Shown here one piece after another: positions 1 through 9,268 of a stretch of 64,000 bases of DNA. The position numbers and the translations under genes were made by a program. The DNA is from Streptomyces sp. NBC_01591 (GTDB lineage Bacteria > Actinomycetota > Actinomycetes > Streptomycetales > Streptomycetaceae), in contig NZ_CP109327.1 of NCBI RefSeq assembly GCF_035918155.1, positions 7,688,001 through 7,752,000 of the forward strand. The letters are read 5' to 3'. The notes under the pieces were generated by a model, which saw nothing but the letters and a program-made list of their open reading frames with translations, was not told where the DNA came from and did no database searches. Each line of letters begins with the position of its first letter. Position 1 is the stretch's first letter.

Positions 1-2324
1 CGGATGCCGTCGGCCCCGACCGGGATGATCTTCCGCAGGGATTCGGCGTGGGTGGGCAGACCGCCCTTGCCGACCGTCTTCGGGTCGGTGAGCACGGCGT
101 GCCGGGGCTGGGTGTCGTCGTAGAAGTCACCGACGAACCACTTGCCGTCCCAGTAGGAGGGCCACTTGTCGGCGCTGGTGCTCGCCGCGTCGTACCGGTA
201 GACCGGGCCGTTCATCGTGGCCTGGCCGCCGCCCTTGAGCCACGGCAGCAGCTGCTTCTGGTCCTCGACCTTGTAGCTCGGGATGCCGTTCGCGTCGCGC
301 GGGTAGTCCACGCCACCGCCCTGCGGCGAGTACCAGATGGTGTTGGAGGTGACCGGCGGCAGATTCACCAGGCCGTCGTTGTTCGGCGACTCGTTCTTCG
401 GGTGATCGCAGTCGTACCAGCCGAGCGGCTTGGTGGGGTCCGGCAGACTACGGTCCCGGTAGGGCTGCTTGTTGCCCATGCAGTACGGCCAGCCGTGGTT
501 GCCCGCCTTCGTGATCGCGGCGAACGTGTCGTACTTGGCCGGGCCCCAGGTGGTGGAGGGCGAGCCCGCGTCGGGGCCGACCCAGCCCGCGTACAGCGTG
601 TCGGTCGACTTGTCGACGGAGATCCGGGCCGGGTTGCGTACGCCCATCACATAGATCTCGCCCCGCGTCTTGCCACCGCCCTCGTCGGGCTCCTTGCCGG
701 TGAAGAGGTTGCCCCCGGGCAGCGTGTAGGTGCCGTCGTCCTCCGGGTGGATCCGCAGGATCTTCCCGTTGAGGTTGTTCGTGTTGCCCGCGGTGCGGCG
801 GGCATCGGCGAACGAGACGCCCTTGTAGTTCGGCTGCGGGTTGTTCCCGGAGTAACCGTCGCTGAAGCCGGAGGAGTTGTTGTCACCGGTCGCGATGTAC
901 AGATTGCCCTTGGAGTCCCAGGCCATCCCGCCGCCCGCGTGGCAGCAGCTGTGGACCTGGACGGGCCAGTTGAGCAGCACCTTCTCCGAGGACAGATCCA
1001 GCTTGTTCGTGGACAGGTCCAGGGTGAAGCGGGAGACCTGGCGTACCGCCATCTGCTTGTCGCGGTCCAGCTTCGAGTGCGGGGTGTAGTGCAGATACAC
1101 CCAGCCGTTCTTCTCGAAGTCCGGGTCCAGTTCGATGCCGAGCAGCCCTTCCTCGACCTTGATCAGCTCGTCGCCGCCGCCCTTGTTGCCGAAGATCGTC
1201 AACTCACCCGCGAGGGTGACCTTCTTGGTCTTCGGGTCGTAGACATGGATCTGCCCCAGACCCTTGCCGATGTCCGGGTCGTTCCAGTCGGTGACGACCG
1301 GCCTGCTGCTGTCGGCGCCGCCGCGCCCGATGTACAGCACGCGTCCGTCGGGGGCGGTGACCAGTCCGTGCGGCTCGCCGATCTGGTCGTTCCGGCCCGG
1401 CTGGTTGGGCTGGGTGACGCGCTCGGCCTTGTAGTTGGAGTCGATCGTCGCCTTGCAGTCGGCCTGCGAGATCCGGGTCGTCCAGTTCAGCGCGCCGCGC
1501 AGATGGTCGCGGAAGTCGGTCTCCGCGAAGCTGTCGACCGTACCGCCCATCGCCGTGTAGAAGGACCGGCCGCCGTCGTAGTCGCGGCACCAGGAGACCG
1601 GGTGGTCCCAGCCGTTGGCACTCGCGCCCGGCTTGTAGGTGATCTCGCGGACGCGGGCCACGGTGTGCACATCGCCGGACGGGTTCTTCGTCCAGTTCAG
1701 CCACTTGTCGGGGCGCTTCCACTCCAGCGGGAGGTTCTTGGTCGCCGGATGCTGCCGGTCGCCGATCTCCACCGTGGCGCGCTGCACGGAGGCCGGGCTG
1801 TTCGCCGCCGGGCGGGCGCCGACCAGGCCGGTGAACCAGTCCGAGTACGGCTCGGTGCGCGCGGCGTCATGGATGCCGAGGAAGCCGCCGCCGGCCTCCA
1901 TGTACGCCTCCAGGCCGGCCTCCTGCTCCGGGTCGAGGACATCGCCGCCGCCGGTCAGGAAGACGACGGCGTTGTACTTGCCGAGCTGCTTGCCGTTGGT
2001 GAAGACCGCGGGGTCGTCGGTGGCGACGGTCCTGAACCGGCCGGCCTCCGGGCCGGTGAGGCCGATCTTCTCGATCGCCGCGATCCCGGCGTCGACCGTC
2101 GGGGACTCATCGGTGGCGGAGGCATGGAACACCAGCACCTTGACGTTGGCACCGCCCGGCGGCGACGGCAGGGACAACGTTGTCGCCAGGGAGCCGGGCG
2201 GCTCCGGATAGGGCCTGGCCTCAGCCGTGTTGGCGCCGAGCAGGGAAGCGGTCAGTGCGCCGGCCGCGAGGCCCGCCGCGAGTCCGCGTCGCGATCTGGA
2301 CCTGTGATGTGGTGCGCGCTGCAT
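1..2324 (-). CDS. Secreted ThuA-domain / PQQ-type sugar dehydrogenase protein (C-terminus off window)
   Basis: The reading frame stays open from the ATG at 2324 to base 1, giving about 774 residues with the C-terminus missing. Residues 1-36 form a secretion signal: an Arg-rich start, a hydrophobic Ala/Leu/Gly stretch and an AEA end. Residues about 50-280 match a ThuA trehalose-utilisation domain (VLVFHASA, FLTGGGDVLD, GFLGIHDA). The remainder matches the glucose/sorbosone dehydrogenase beta-propeller (LGIELDPDF, HSCCHAGGGMAWD, GNLYIATGDN, VRNPARISVD, AGNHGWPYC). Such proteins act outside the cell on sugars or polysaccharide ends; the exact substrate cannot be read from the sequence. The gene is transcribed divergently from the laccase gene. 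Confidence 0.88.
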   Translation of the reverse strand, partial: MQRAPHHRSRSRRGLAAGLAAGALTASLLGANTAEARPYPEPPGSLATTLSLPSPPGGANVKVLVFHASATDESPTVDAGIAAIEKIGLTGPEAGRFRTVATDDPAVFTNGKQLGKYNAVVFLTGGGDVLDPEQEAGLEAYMEAGGGFLGIHDAARTEPYSDWFTGLVGARPAANSPASVQRATVEIGDRQHPATKNLPLEWKRPDKWLNWTKNPSGDVHTVARVREITYKPGASANGWDHPVSWCRDYDGGRSFYTAMGGTVDSFAETDFRDHLRGALNWTTRISQADCKATIDSNYKAERVTQPNQPGRNDQIGEPHGLVTAPDGRVLYIGRGGADSSRPVVTDWNDPDIGKGLGQIHVYDPKTKKVTLAGELTIFGNKGGGDELIKVEEGLLGIELDPDFEKNGWVYLHYTPHSKLDRDKQMAVRQVSRFTLDLSTNKLDLSSEKVLLNWPVQVHSCCHAGGGMAWDSKGNLYIATGDNNSSGFSDGYSGNNPQPNYKGVSFADARRTAGNTNNLNGKILRIHPEDDGTYTLPGGNLFTGKEPDEGGGKTRGEIYVMGVRNPARISVDKSTDTLYAGWVGPDAGSPSTTWGPAKYDTFAAITKAGNHGWPYCMGNKQPYRDRSLPDPTKPLGWYDCDHPKNESPNNDGLVNLPPVTSNTIWYSPQGGGVDYPRDANGIPSYKVEDQKQLLPWLKGGGQATMNGPVYRYDAASTSADKWPSYWDGKWFVGDFYDDTQPRHAVLTDPKTVGKGGLPTHAESLRKIIPVGADGI

Positions 2325-2518
2325 GTGGTCACCCACCCCTCTTTGGTCACTGCAACAGCGCATGAAGCTAGACCTCTTTTCGTGGTCCGCCAATAGCCAT
2401 GGCGGCAATTGCACGAACTTTGTCCTGGCTGTGGATAAACGGAGATCCTCCGGCTACGGTGTGGGCCGTCCGGGGCGAGTCGACGCTCCAAATTCCTTGG
2501 CGCAGTGGGGAGTTCGGC
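2325..2518. promoter_or_regulatory. Divergent promoter region between the ThuA gene and the laccase gene
   Basis: This 194-base gap separates two divergent start codons, so it must hold both promoters. It contains a short inverted repeat, CCGCC/GGCGG, at about 2391-2409. No convincing -35/-10 pair stands out by eye. Confidence 0.4.
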
Positions 2519-3553
2519 ATGGACAGAAGGAGCTTCAACCGGCGGATGCTGGTCGGCGGCGGGGTGGCGGCCGCGACCGGCCTGACATCGTTGTCCCTCG
2601 GTTCGATCGAGGCCAACTCGGCGGAGCCCGCGCTCGACACCGCCCCGGCGGGCGGTGCGGTCCGCCATCTCAAGCTGTACGCCGAGAAGCTGGCGGACGG
2701 TCGGATGGGGTACGGGCTGGAGAAGGGGAAGGCGTCCGTCCCGGGGCCGCTCATCGAGATCAACGAGGGCGACACCCTGCACATCGAGTTCGAGAACACG
2801 ACGGATGTGCCGGTCAGTCTCCATGCGCACGGCGTCGACTACGACATCGCGAGCGACGGCACCCGGATGAACAAGAGCATCGTCGAACCGGGCGGGACCC
2901 GTACGTACACCTGGCGCACCCATGCCCCCGGCCGGCGCAAGGACGGCACCTGGCGGCCGGGCAGCGCGGGCTACTGGCACTACCACGACCATGTCGTCGG
3001 CACGGATCACGGCACCGGCGGCATCCGCAAGGGCCTCTACGGCCCGCTCGTCGTCCGGCGCAAGGGCGACATCCTGCCGGACAAGACGATCACGATCGTC
3101 TTCAACGACATGACGATCAACAACAAACCGGCCCACGAGAGCCCGAACTTCGAGGCCACGGTGGGGGACCGGCTCGAAGTCGTCATGATCACGCACGGCG
3201 AGTACTACCACACGTTCCACATCCACGGTCATCGCTGGGCGGACAACCGGACCGGCCTGCTCACCGGCCCCGACGACCCGAGCCGGGTCATCGACACGAA
3301 GATCGTCGGACCGGCGGACTCCTTCGGCTTCCAGGTCATCGCGGGCGAACACGTGGGCGCGGGCGCCTGGATGTACCACTGCCATGTGCAGAGCCACTCC
3401 GACATGGGCATGGCCGGACTGCTGCTGGTCGCCAAGCCGGACGGCACCGTGCCGGGGTACGACCCGCACCATGTGATGGACCACGGCAAAGCGGCGCCGG
3501 GAAGCTCGGCGAAGGACACGGCCGCGCACGACACGGCGGCACACGGCTCCTGA
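2519..3553 (+). CDS. Small two-domain laccase (SLAC-type multicopper oxidase)
   Basis: This 344-residue protein oxidises phenolic or metal substrates while reducing O2 to water, using copper, outside the cell. It begins with a twin-arginine signal ([13 protein letters not shown]), which is why I start at 2519 rather than at the upstream ATG at 2399. The copper ligands are visible: [19 protein letters not shown] and the type-1 motif [12 protein letters not shown]. The length and sequence closely resemble the S. coelicolor small laccase, which has two cupredoxin domains rather than three and works as a trimer. The C-terminus is His/Ala-rich. The gene stands alone, followed by the convergent helicase gene. 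Confidence 0.93.
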   Translation: MDRRSFNRRMLVGGGVAAATGLTSLSLGSIEANSAEPALDTAPAGGAVRHLKLYAEKLADGRMGYGLEKGKASVPGPLIEINEGDTLHIEFENTTDVPVSLHAHGVDYDIASDGTRMNKSIVEPGGTRTYTWRTHAPGRRKDGTWRPGSAGYWHYHDHVVGTDHGTGGIRKGLYGPLVVRRKGDILPDKTITIVFNDMTINNKPAHESPNFEATVGDRLEVVMITHGEYYHTFHIHGHRWADNRTGLLTGPDDPSRVIDTKIVGPADSFGFQVIAGEHVGAGAWMYHCHVQSHSDMGMAGLLLVAKPDGTVPGYDPHHVMDHGKAAPGSSAKDTAAHDTAAHGS

Positions 3554-3605
3554 CACCGCCGGTCGGCAGGACCTGAAGCCGTCGGGCCCGCACGTCCTGA
3601 CGGCG

Positions 3606-5882
3606 TCAGCTCCCCGGCATCTCCCGGGCGGCCCTGTCCGCCTCTTCCACCATGTCCGCCCCGTCCGCCCCGTCCGCCTCGGTCGTCGCGGCCGTTCCGG
3701 CTCTTCCGGTCGCGAGGCGCAACTGTTCCTCCTCGACGATGCGCCGGGCCAACGCCCCGTCCGACACATCCACGGCATCCGGCGTCGTCTCGGCGACGTC
3801 GCTGCGTCGCGCGTACAGGTCGAACAGCCGCTCCTTGCGGGCCAGGATGTCCAGCATCCGTTCGTCGACGCTGTCGGCCGCGAGGAGCCGGTGCACCTGG
3901 ACGGTCCGTATCTGACCCATCCGATGGGCGCGGGCCACCGCCTGGTGCTCCATCGTCGGCTTGATCTGCGGTTCGCAGATGATGACGACCGACGCCGACT
4001 GCATGTTCAGTCCGACTCCGCCCGCCTGGATCTGGCTGAGCAGAACGGCATGGCCGTCCATGGCACCGAAATCGTCGATCAGCCGCTGGCGGCGGGCGGC
4101 CGACAGGCTCCCCGAGAGCGGGCCGAACGCGGGTGATTCCAGGGCCTGTCCGACCGTGTGGAGCACATCGCGGAAGTAGGAGAACACCACGACCTTCAGG
4201 CCGTTGTCCGCGGCCTCGGCCACCAGCTCGCGCAGCCGGTTCAGCTTCGCGGACGTGGCGGGCCGGGCATACGCGGCCCGGCGCATCCGCATGAACTGCC
4301 CCGCGCTCACCGCCTCGCGGTAGGCATCGAGATCGCCCGCGCTGAACTCCTCCCACTCGTCGACCTGTACCAGCGCCGGGAGTTCGGTCAGCACATCCAC
4401 CTGGTTGCGCCGCAGATAGGCCGGGGCGACCGCTCTGCGGAAGGCGAGCGAACCGGCGGCGCCATGGGGGGTGTGTATCGAGGGGGCCAGTTCCGGCTGG
4501 AGATGACGGACCAGGCTGCGGAACTCCTCGACGCGGTTCTCCATGGGCGTGCCGGTCAGGAACAGCACCCGCTCGGTGTGTTGTGTCCAGCCGGACACGG
4601 CCTGGGAGCGGCGGGTGGCGGGGTTCTTGACGTAGTGGGCCTCGTCGACCACCAGCATGCCGGGCCGCAGGCCGCAGTCCGCGGCGGCCGGCAGCGTGTG
4701 CAGGGCGTCGAACGTGGTGAGGGCAACCCCTCCGCCGCGATGCCATTCACCAAAGGCCGACTGCCGCTCGGGGCCGTGCACCGGCAGGGTGCGCAGGGTG
4801 GAGCGGGCGCGGATCTCGCGCGCCCAGTTGATCAGCACGCTCGCCGGGCAGACCACCAGGAAGTGCGTCTCGCCCCGCGCCGACAGATGCGCGAGCGCGG
4901 CGATGGCCTGCACGGTCTTGCCGAGCCCCATCTCGTCACCGAGGATCACCCGCTTCTGCGCGAGCGCGAACCGCGCGCCGAACGACTGGTAGCCGCGCAG
5001 CGAGACCCGCAGATGGGCGTCGTCCAGCCGCAGACCGCGCACCCGGTCCGCCATCCCGGACGGCAGGAACCCCTCGGCCGCGTCCCGGTCCGGGCCGGTG
5101 CCGGACATCTCGGCGAGCAGGCTGTAGTACTCGGCGGAGCGCAGCTCGAAATCCACCCACGCCGCGACATCCGACTCCGCGTCCCGCAGCAGATCGACCG
5201 AGACCTGCCCGAACAGCAGGGGCAGCTCGCGCCCCTCCGCCTCGGCGACGGCGGTCCGCACCTCGGCGACGGCCTCCAGCGCCCGGGAGCGGGCCTCCCG
5301 CCCGGTGAACAGCATGCGCAGCCGACCGCGCGCGGGTCCCGCGGCCGCCAGCAGGGGTTCGAGGTGCCCGACGAGCCGGCCCGCCGCATCCACGGCCCGC
5401 CGGACGTCGGGACCCGCGTCGACCAGCCGGTGCAGTGCGACGACCAGCGCGGTCATGGCGTCGTCCGGGGCATCGACATCTATCCGGATCGCGACCGTGT
5501 CCCGTACCGCGTGGGCGATCTGCCCGGCCGCGGCCAGCACCTGGTCGGCGGTCTGCGCGCCGACCCCGGGGATCTGGCGCAGCTCGTAGCGGTTGGCCTC
5601 GTGGACCTGGCCTACGGTGGTGAAACCGGCCTGCTCGACCGCGCCCAGCCGCAGCCTGCCCTCGGTGACGTCCTTGAGCCTGGAGGCCGGGATGGCGGCG
5701 AGCTCCCGGCTCACGAGGGAGTCGAGCAGCGGCTTCAGCGCGGTGTGCACGGCCTCGGCGGCGCGGGCGTGATCGGCCCGCACGGCGCGCGCGGTCTCCA
5801 GCAGCCCTTCGGCCCGCGCCAGCAGCTCCCGGGCGGCCCTTCCCGTGGGCGTTCCGTCCTCCGTCGCTCCGGCCTGTGTCAT
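3606..5882 (-). CDS. SNF2-family DEAD/DEAH helicase-like ATPase
   Basis: This 758-residue protein is an ATP-dependent DNA translocase of the SNF2/RapA class. Around residues 100-120 it has a helix-hairpin-helix-like element (IPGVGAQTADQVL). The ATPase core follows: Walker A GDEMGLGKT at 315-323, DEAH at 413-416, and LTGTP near 442. The helicase C-terminal lobe contains LSQIQAGGVGLN and QAVARAHRMGQ. I chose the ATG at 5882 because residues encoded upstream lack family character. A role in DNA repair or chromatin remodelling is inferred from the family. The gene lies downstream of and in the same direction as the IclR gene, with a 97-base gap. Confidence 0.9.
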   Translation of the reverse strand: MTQAGATEDGTPTGRAARELLARAEGLLETARAVRADHARAAEAVHTALKPLLDSLVSRELAAIPASRLKDVTEGRLRLGAVEQAGFTTVGQVHEANRYELRQIPGVGAQTADQVLAAAGQIAHAVRDTVAIRIDVDAPDDAMTALVVALHRLVDAGPDVRRAVDAAGRLVGHLEPLLAAAGPARGRLRMLFTGREARSRALEAVAEVRTAVAEAEGRELPLLFGQVSVDLLRDAESDVAAWVDFELRSAEYYSLLAEMSGTGPDRDAAEGFLPSGMADRVRGLRLDDAHLRVSLRGYQSFGARFALAQKRVILGDEMGLGKTVQAIAALAHLSARGETHFLVVCPASVLINWAREIRARSTLRTLPVHGPERQSAFGEWHRGGGVALTTFDALHTLPAAADCGLRPGMLVVDEAHYVKNPATRRSQAVSGWTQHTERVLFLTGTPMENRVEEFRSLVRHLQPELAPSIHTPHGAAGSLAFRRAVAPAYLRRNQVDVLTELPALVQVDEWEEFSAGDLDAYREAVSAGQFMRMRRAAYARPATSAKLNRLRELVAEAADNGLKVVVFSYFRDVLHTVGQALESPAFGPLSGSLSAARRQRLIDDFGAMDGHAVLLSQIQAGGVGLNMQSASVVIICEPQIKPTMEHQAVARAHRMGQIRTVQVHRLLAADSVDERMLDILARKERLFDLYARRSDVAETTPDAVDVSDGALARRIVEEEQLRLATGRAGTAATTEADGADGADMVEEADRAAREMPGS

Positions 5883-5979
5883 GTACGTCCCTCTGTCCGC
5901 GCAGCCCGGCTGCCGCCCTGCCCGGCTCCTGCCCCGGACGATTCCTATCGTGCCACGCGGCACCGACAGCCCCGGCGGC

Positions 5980-6762
5980 TCAGGGCGTGGGCGGCCGGCG
6001 CTCAGCCGGGGAGAGCAACAGGACCTCCAGGGCCCGTGCGCAGGAGCGGGCCTGTGCCAGGAACCAGTCGGTGCGCGCGTCCGTGATCACGGACGGCGTG
6101 GCCCGGACCGCCAGGGCGAAGCGGGCATGACCGGCGCCGTCCAGGACCGGGACCGCCAGGGTCCGTACCCCGTGGGCCGACTCGCCGTCGTTGAGCGCGT
6201 AGGCGTCGGACCGAACCTTCGCCAACTCGGCCTCCAGTGCCGCCGGTTCGACGATCGTACGGTCGGTGAACGCGGGCAGCGGAGGCAGCGAGGACGGCCC
6301 GCCCTCGCCCGGCCGGGCCCAGGCCAGCAGGACCTTGCCGAGCGCGGTGGAGTGCAGCGGTCTGCGCAGCCCCACCTTCGGCGTGACCGAACCGCCCGCG
6401 ACGATCACCGCATGGGGGCCGCTGCGCAGCGCCAGGTCGGCCGTGGCGCCGGTGCGCTCGGCGAGATCGGTCAGCTCGGGGGCGGCCAGATGCAGGCCCC
6501 GCTGGTGGTACGAGAGCCTGCCGAGCTCGGTCACGGCGGGTCCCAGCCGGTAGCGGGACGTACGGGCGTCCTGCTCCAGGAAGCCCGCGCCGAGCAGCGT
6601 GCGGGCCAGGCGGTGTGCCGTGGAGGCGGAGAGTCCCAGGCGGCGGGCGAGGTCGGAGGCGCTGAGGTCGGGGCCGTTGTCGTGGAAACAGTGCAGTACG
6701 TCCAGGGCGCGCTGTACCGCCTGCGCTCCACCGGGAGTACGCACTGCCGCGGCCTCGGTCAT
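5980..6762 (-). CDS. IclR-family transcriptional regulator
   Basis: This 260-residue protein has an N-terminal winged helix-turn-helix at residues about 33-57 (LSASDLARRLGLSASTAHRL) and a C-terminal GAF-like effector domain of normal IclR length. The start at 6762 is preceded by GGAGAG at a workable distance; the alternative ATG at 6801 has no ribosome site. It is divergent from the sulfonate operon across 197 bases. It may regulate that operon or itself, but this is inferred from position only. Confidence 0.87.
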   Translation of the reverse strand: MTEAAAVRTPGGAQAVQRALDVLHCFHDNGPDLSASDLARRLGLSASTAHRLARTLLGAGFLEQDARTSRYRLGPAVTELGRLSYHQRGLHLAAPELTDLAERTGATADLALRSGPHAVIVAGGSVTPKVGLRRPLHSTALGKVLLAWARPGEGGPSSLPPLPAFTDRTIVEPAALEAELAKVRSDAYALNDGESAHGVRTLAVPVLDGAGHARFALAVRATPSVITDARTDWFLAQARSCARALEVLLLSPAERRPPTP

Positions 6763-6959
6763 ATCGGTCCACTCTCCGCTCGTGAGGGGTTTGCAGGGCA
6801 TGTGGTTGCCACATTACGGGAGTTGAGAAGTGTGGACTCCAGGTTCGGAAACACTCCGTTCATACTCAATCCCACATGATGGGAAGCGAGTTGTGGGCCG
6901 GTTCGAGTCCGTGGCAGTCTGCAGCACGTCAGCACCGATGAGCAGAAGGGAGCAGTGCC
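6763..6959. promoter_or_regulatory. Divergent promoter region, IclR gene / sulfonate operon leader
   Basis: The region lies between the IclR start and the leader peptide start, so it must hold the promoters for both. It includes a CCCA/TGGG interrupted repeat at about 6871-6883, close to the sequence CATACTCAAT. A good Shine-Dalgarno, AAGGGAG, sits just before 6960. IclR or a sulfur regulator could bind here; neither is proven by sequence. Confidence 0.45.
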
Positions 6960-7070
6960 ATGGCCGGTCGCCGCATCGCGACTCCAGACCATGCCGCTCC
7001 GGTCCTGCTCGCCCTGACGCTGCGCCGTCACATCGACCTGGCGCGGGTCTCCAGCGCCGCCTGTCGCTGA
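6960..7070 (+). CDS. Short leader peptide of the sulfonate operon (36 aa)
   Basis: The peptide has 36 residues and ends in RRHIDLARVSSAACR just before the stop. This ending matches the short leader peptides I know from actinobacteria in front of cysteine, sulfate and sulfonate genes. In those leaders a Cys codon near the stop is thought to sense cysteinyl-tRNA supply. An AAGGGAG ribosome site precedes the ATG. The following 40 bases are almost free of G and have no A, which suits an attenuation mechanism. The peptide itself is not expected to have a function as a protein. Confidence 0.8.
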   Translation: MAGRRIATPDHAAPVLLALTLRRHIDLARVSSAACR

Positions 7071-7211
7071 CCGCTTCCTCTTCCCCTTCGCGTTTCCCTT
7101 TCCTCTCCGCCGCGTTCCGGCGCGGCCGGGGCCTTCGGCCGTACCCGGTGTCCGCATCCCGGCGTACGCGCCGCGACACCCTCCGCTTCGCCGACCCCTC
7201 GGGAAGACCCC
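7071..7211 (+). promoter_or_regulatory. Candidate attenuator between leader peptide and desulfinase gene
   Basis: Bases 7071-7110 contain 36 pyrimidines, four G and no A, immediately after the leader stop. This resembles a Rho-loading stretch. Hairpin-forming G/C repeats follow, including GGTGTC at 7147-7152 paired with GACACC at 7175-7180. Attenuation is inferred. Confidence 0.45.
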
Positions 7212-8237
7212 ATGACGCACGCCGTCCTGCCCAGAACCCTCTGGTTCACCCGCTGTCCCGTCCCCACCGCGACCGGCATCGCCGCCGACCGCCGGTGGCT
7301 CACCGAAGAGTTCGCCCCCGACGGCATCACGGTGCGGTCCCTCCAGGACGCCGCACCCGGTGCCGACCGGGCCGCCCACTTCACCCACGCCCTGCCGGGC
7401 CTGTTCCGCGAGGGCGGCAACGTGCCCGCCCTGTGGGCCCGTTCGCGCGGGGAGCGGACCCGGCTGATCGGTCTCACCTGGATCGAGGAACGGCAGGCGG
7501 TGCTCGTCGGTCCCGGCTCCGGAATCCGGGGCGTCGAGGCCCTGCGCGGGCTGCGGCTCGCCGTTCCCTTGCACGACATCGCCATCGACTTCTGGCGGGC
7601 CATGGCCCTGCGCGGCTTCGAGGGCGCGCTCGCCGCCGCCGGACTCGCGCTGGACGATGCCACGCTCGTCGACGTACCCGCCGCCGAACACCGGGGCCAG
7701 TGGGCCGCCGAGCTGGCGGCGCTGCGGCGCGGTGACGTCGACGCGGTGTACGTGAAGGGTGCGCCGGCCGTCGAGGCCGCCCGGCGGGCCGGTGCGGAGG
7801 TCGCCGTCGAACTCGACGAGCTGGCCGACCGCCGCTTCCGCGTCAACAACGGCACCCCGCGCCCCATCACCGTCCACCGGGAGCTCCTCGAGGACCACCC
7901 CGGCCTCGTCGACCGCTTCCTCGCCGTCCTGCTCAGGGCCGCCGACTGGGCCACCGAACAGCCCGCCGAGGTCGCCCGGATCCTCGGCGCCGAGACCGGC
8001 GCGGGCGCCGACTCAGTCGCCGGGGCCTACCGGCCGGGCACCCATCTGGCCCTCCACCCCGACCTCTCCCCGGACCGCCTGGCCCTGCTCGCCGAGCAGG
8101 AGGCCGGGCTGCGCGCCCACGGCTTCCTGCCCGAACCCGTCGACATCGCGGCCTGGGCCGACCCCGAACCGCTGCGCCGCGCCACCGCACTGGCCGCCTC
8201 CCGTCCCGCCCACCGCGCTTCTGCCCCTGAGTTGTGA
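7212..8237 (+). CDS. DszB-like sulfinate desulfinase / binding-protein-fold enzyme
   Basis: This 341-residue protein has no signal peptide and has the fold signature of sulfonate binding proteins. It aligns best in my memory with DszB, the 2'-hydroxybiphenyl-2-sulfinate desulfinase of Rhodococcus. The three DszB catalytic residues appear conserved with their spacing: Cys15 in FTRCPVPTA, His56 in AHFTHALPG and Arg66 in LFREGGNVPAL (Cys27, His60 and Arg70 in DszB). The likely reaction is release of sulfite from a sulfinate in the cytoplasm. It is the first gene after the leader. The stop is 14 bases before the next ATG, in one operon. The substrate is unknown, and it could instead be a degenerate cytosolic binding protein. 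Confidence 0.72.
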   Translation: MTHAVLPRTLWFTRCPVPTATGIAADRRWLTEEFAPDGITVRSLQDAAPGADRAAHFTHALPGLFREGGNVPALWARSRGERTRLIGLTWIEERQAVLVGPGSGIRGVEALRGLRLAVPLHDIAIDFWRAMALRGFEGALAAAGLALDDATLVDVPAAEHRGQWAAELAALRRGDVDAVYVKGAPAVEAARRAGAEVAVELDELADRRFRVNNGTPRPITVHRELLEDHPGLVDRFLAVLLRAADWATEQPAEVARILGAETGAGADSVAGAYRPGTHLALHPDLSPDRLALLAEQEAGLRAHGFLPEPVDIAAWADPEPLRRATALAASRPAHRASAPEL

Positions 8238-8251
8238 GGACCCCCGACACC

Positions 8252-9268
8252 ATGAACCTTCCCCGACCACTGCGCACGGCCGCCGCCCCCGCGCTCCTCA
8301 TGGCCACCGCACTCCTCGCCCTCACCGCCTGCGGACCGTCCGAGGCCGACAGCGGCGGTTCCGGTGCCAAGGGCACGGTGGACATCCGCATCCCCGACCC
8401 CGGCAACTCCGGTGTACTCGCCCTCGGCAAGAAGGACGGCAGCCTCGACAAGGCGCTCGCCAAGGCCGGCGCCAAGGTGCGCTGGACCGGCAGCGCGGGC
8501 CCCTTCGCCCCGGCCGCCCAGGCGATGAACGCCGACCAGCTCGACATCGCCACCGGCTCCATCACCTCCGGCATCACCTCGCTCGCCCAGCGCCCCGGCT
8601 TCAAGTTCTTCACCGCGGTCGACCCGGACGCGGTCGGCGAGGGCATCCTCGTCAAGAACGGTTCCGGCATCGGATCGGTCAAGGACCTGGTCGGCAAGAA
8701 GGTCGCCGTCAACCAGGGCGGCACCGGCGAGTACCTGCTGTTGAAGGCACTCGCCAAGGCCGGCATCCCGGCCGACAAGGTCAAGCGGGTCTATCTGCGG
8801 CCCGACCAGACAGCCGCCGTCTTCAATGCGGGCAAGGTCGACGCCTGGGCCGTCTGGGCGACGTACGCCGTTGCCGAGATCGGCAGCGGCAAGGCGCACT
8901 TCGTCGCCGACGGCGCCGCGATCGGCTCCGACAACTACAGCCTCAACGCCGTGCGCACCGGCTTCGCCGAGCAGCACCCCGGAATCGTCAAGGCGCTCTA
9001 CCAGTACCTCCACGACGCCAGCGCCAAGGAGAAGCAGAACCCGGCCGCGTACCTCAACGTCTTCACGGACGTCGGACCGACCGCCGTCACCGGCAGGGCG
9101 AAGGAGGTCCAGACCGAATTCACCCGCAAGGGCGGCACGGTCGACCCCATCGGAGCCGAGGACATCAAACGCTTCGAGGACGTCGCCGGCTTCTACGCCG
9201 AGCAGAAGGTCACCACGGACAAGGTCGACGTCGCCGCCCACCTCCTCGACATCGAGAAGCTGAAATGA
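8252..9268 (+). CDS. ssuA: Sulfonate ABC transporter substrate-binding lipoprotein (SsuA-like)
   Basis: This 338-residue lipoprotein has a signal sequence ending in the lipobox LTAC, so it would be anchored to the outside of the membrane. The body matches SsuA/TauA-type binding proteins (DIATGSITSGITS, GKKVAVNQGGTG, VDAWAVWATY). It would capture aliphatic or aryl sulfonates and hand them to the permease. I chose the ATG at 8252 because GTGAGGA lies 11 bases upstream. The stop overlaps the permease ATG by ATGA, which indicates translational coupling. Nitrate or thiamine-precursor ligands are less likely given the SsuD-like gene in the operon. Confidence 0.87.
   Translation: MNLPRPLRTAAAPALLMATALLALTACGPSEADSGGSGAKGTVDIRIPDPGNSGVLALGKKDGSLDKALAKAGAKVRWTGSAGPFAPAAQAMNADQLDIATGSITSGITSLAQRPGFKFFTAVDPDAVGEGILVKNGSGIGSVKDLVGKKVAVNQGGTGEYLLLKALAKAGIPADKVKRVYLRPDQTAAVFNAGKVDAWAVWATYAVAEIGSGKAHFVADGAAIGSDNYSLNAVRTGFAEQHPGIVKALYQYLHDASAKEKQNPAAYLNVFTDVGPTAVTGRAKEVQTEFTRKGGTVDPIGAEDIKRFEDVAGFYAEQKVTTDKVDVAAHLLDIEKLK

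Noticed and set aside
48..2396. 782-codon open frame on the plus strand
   Set aside because: It is antisense to the ThuA/sugar dehydrogenase gene and shows only composition-driven residues.
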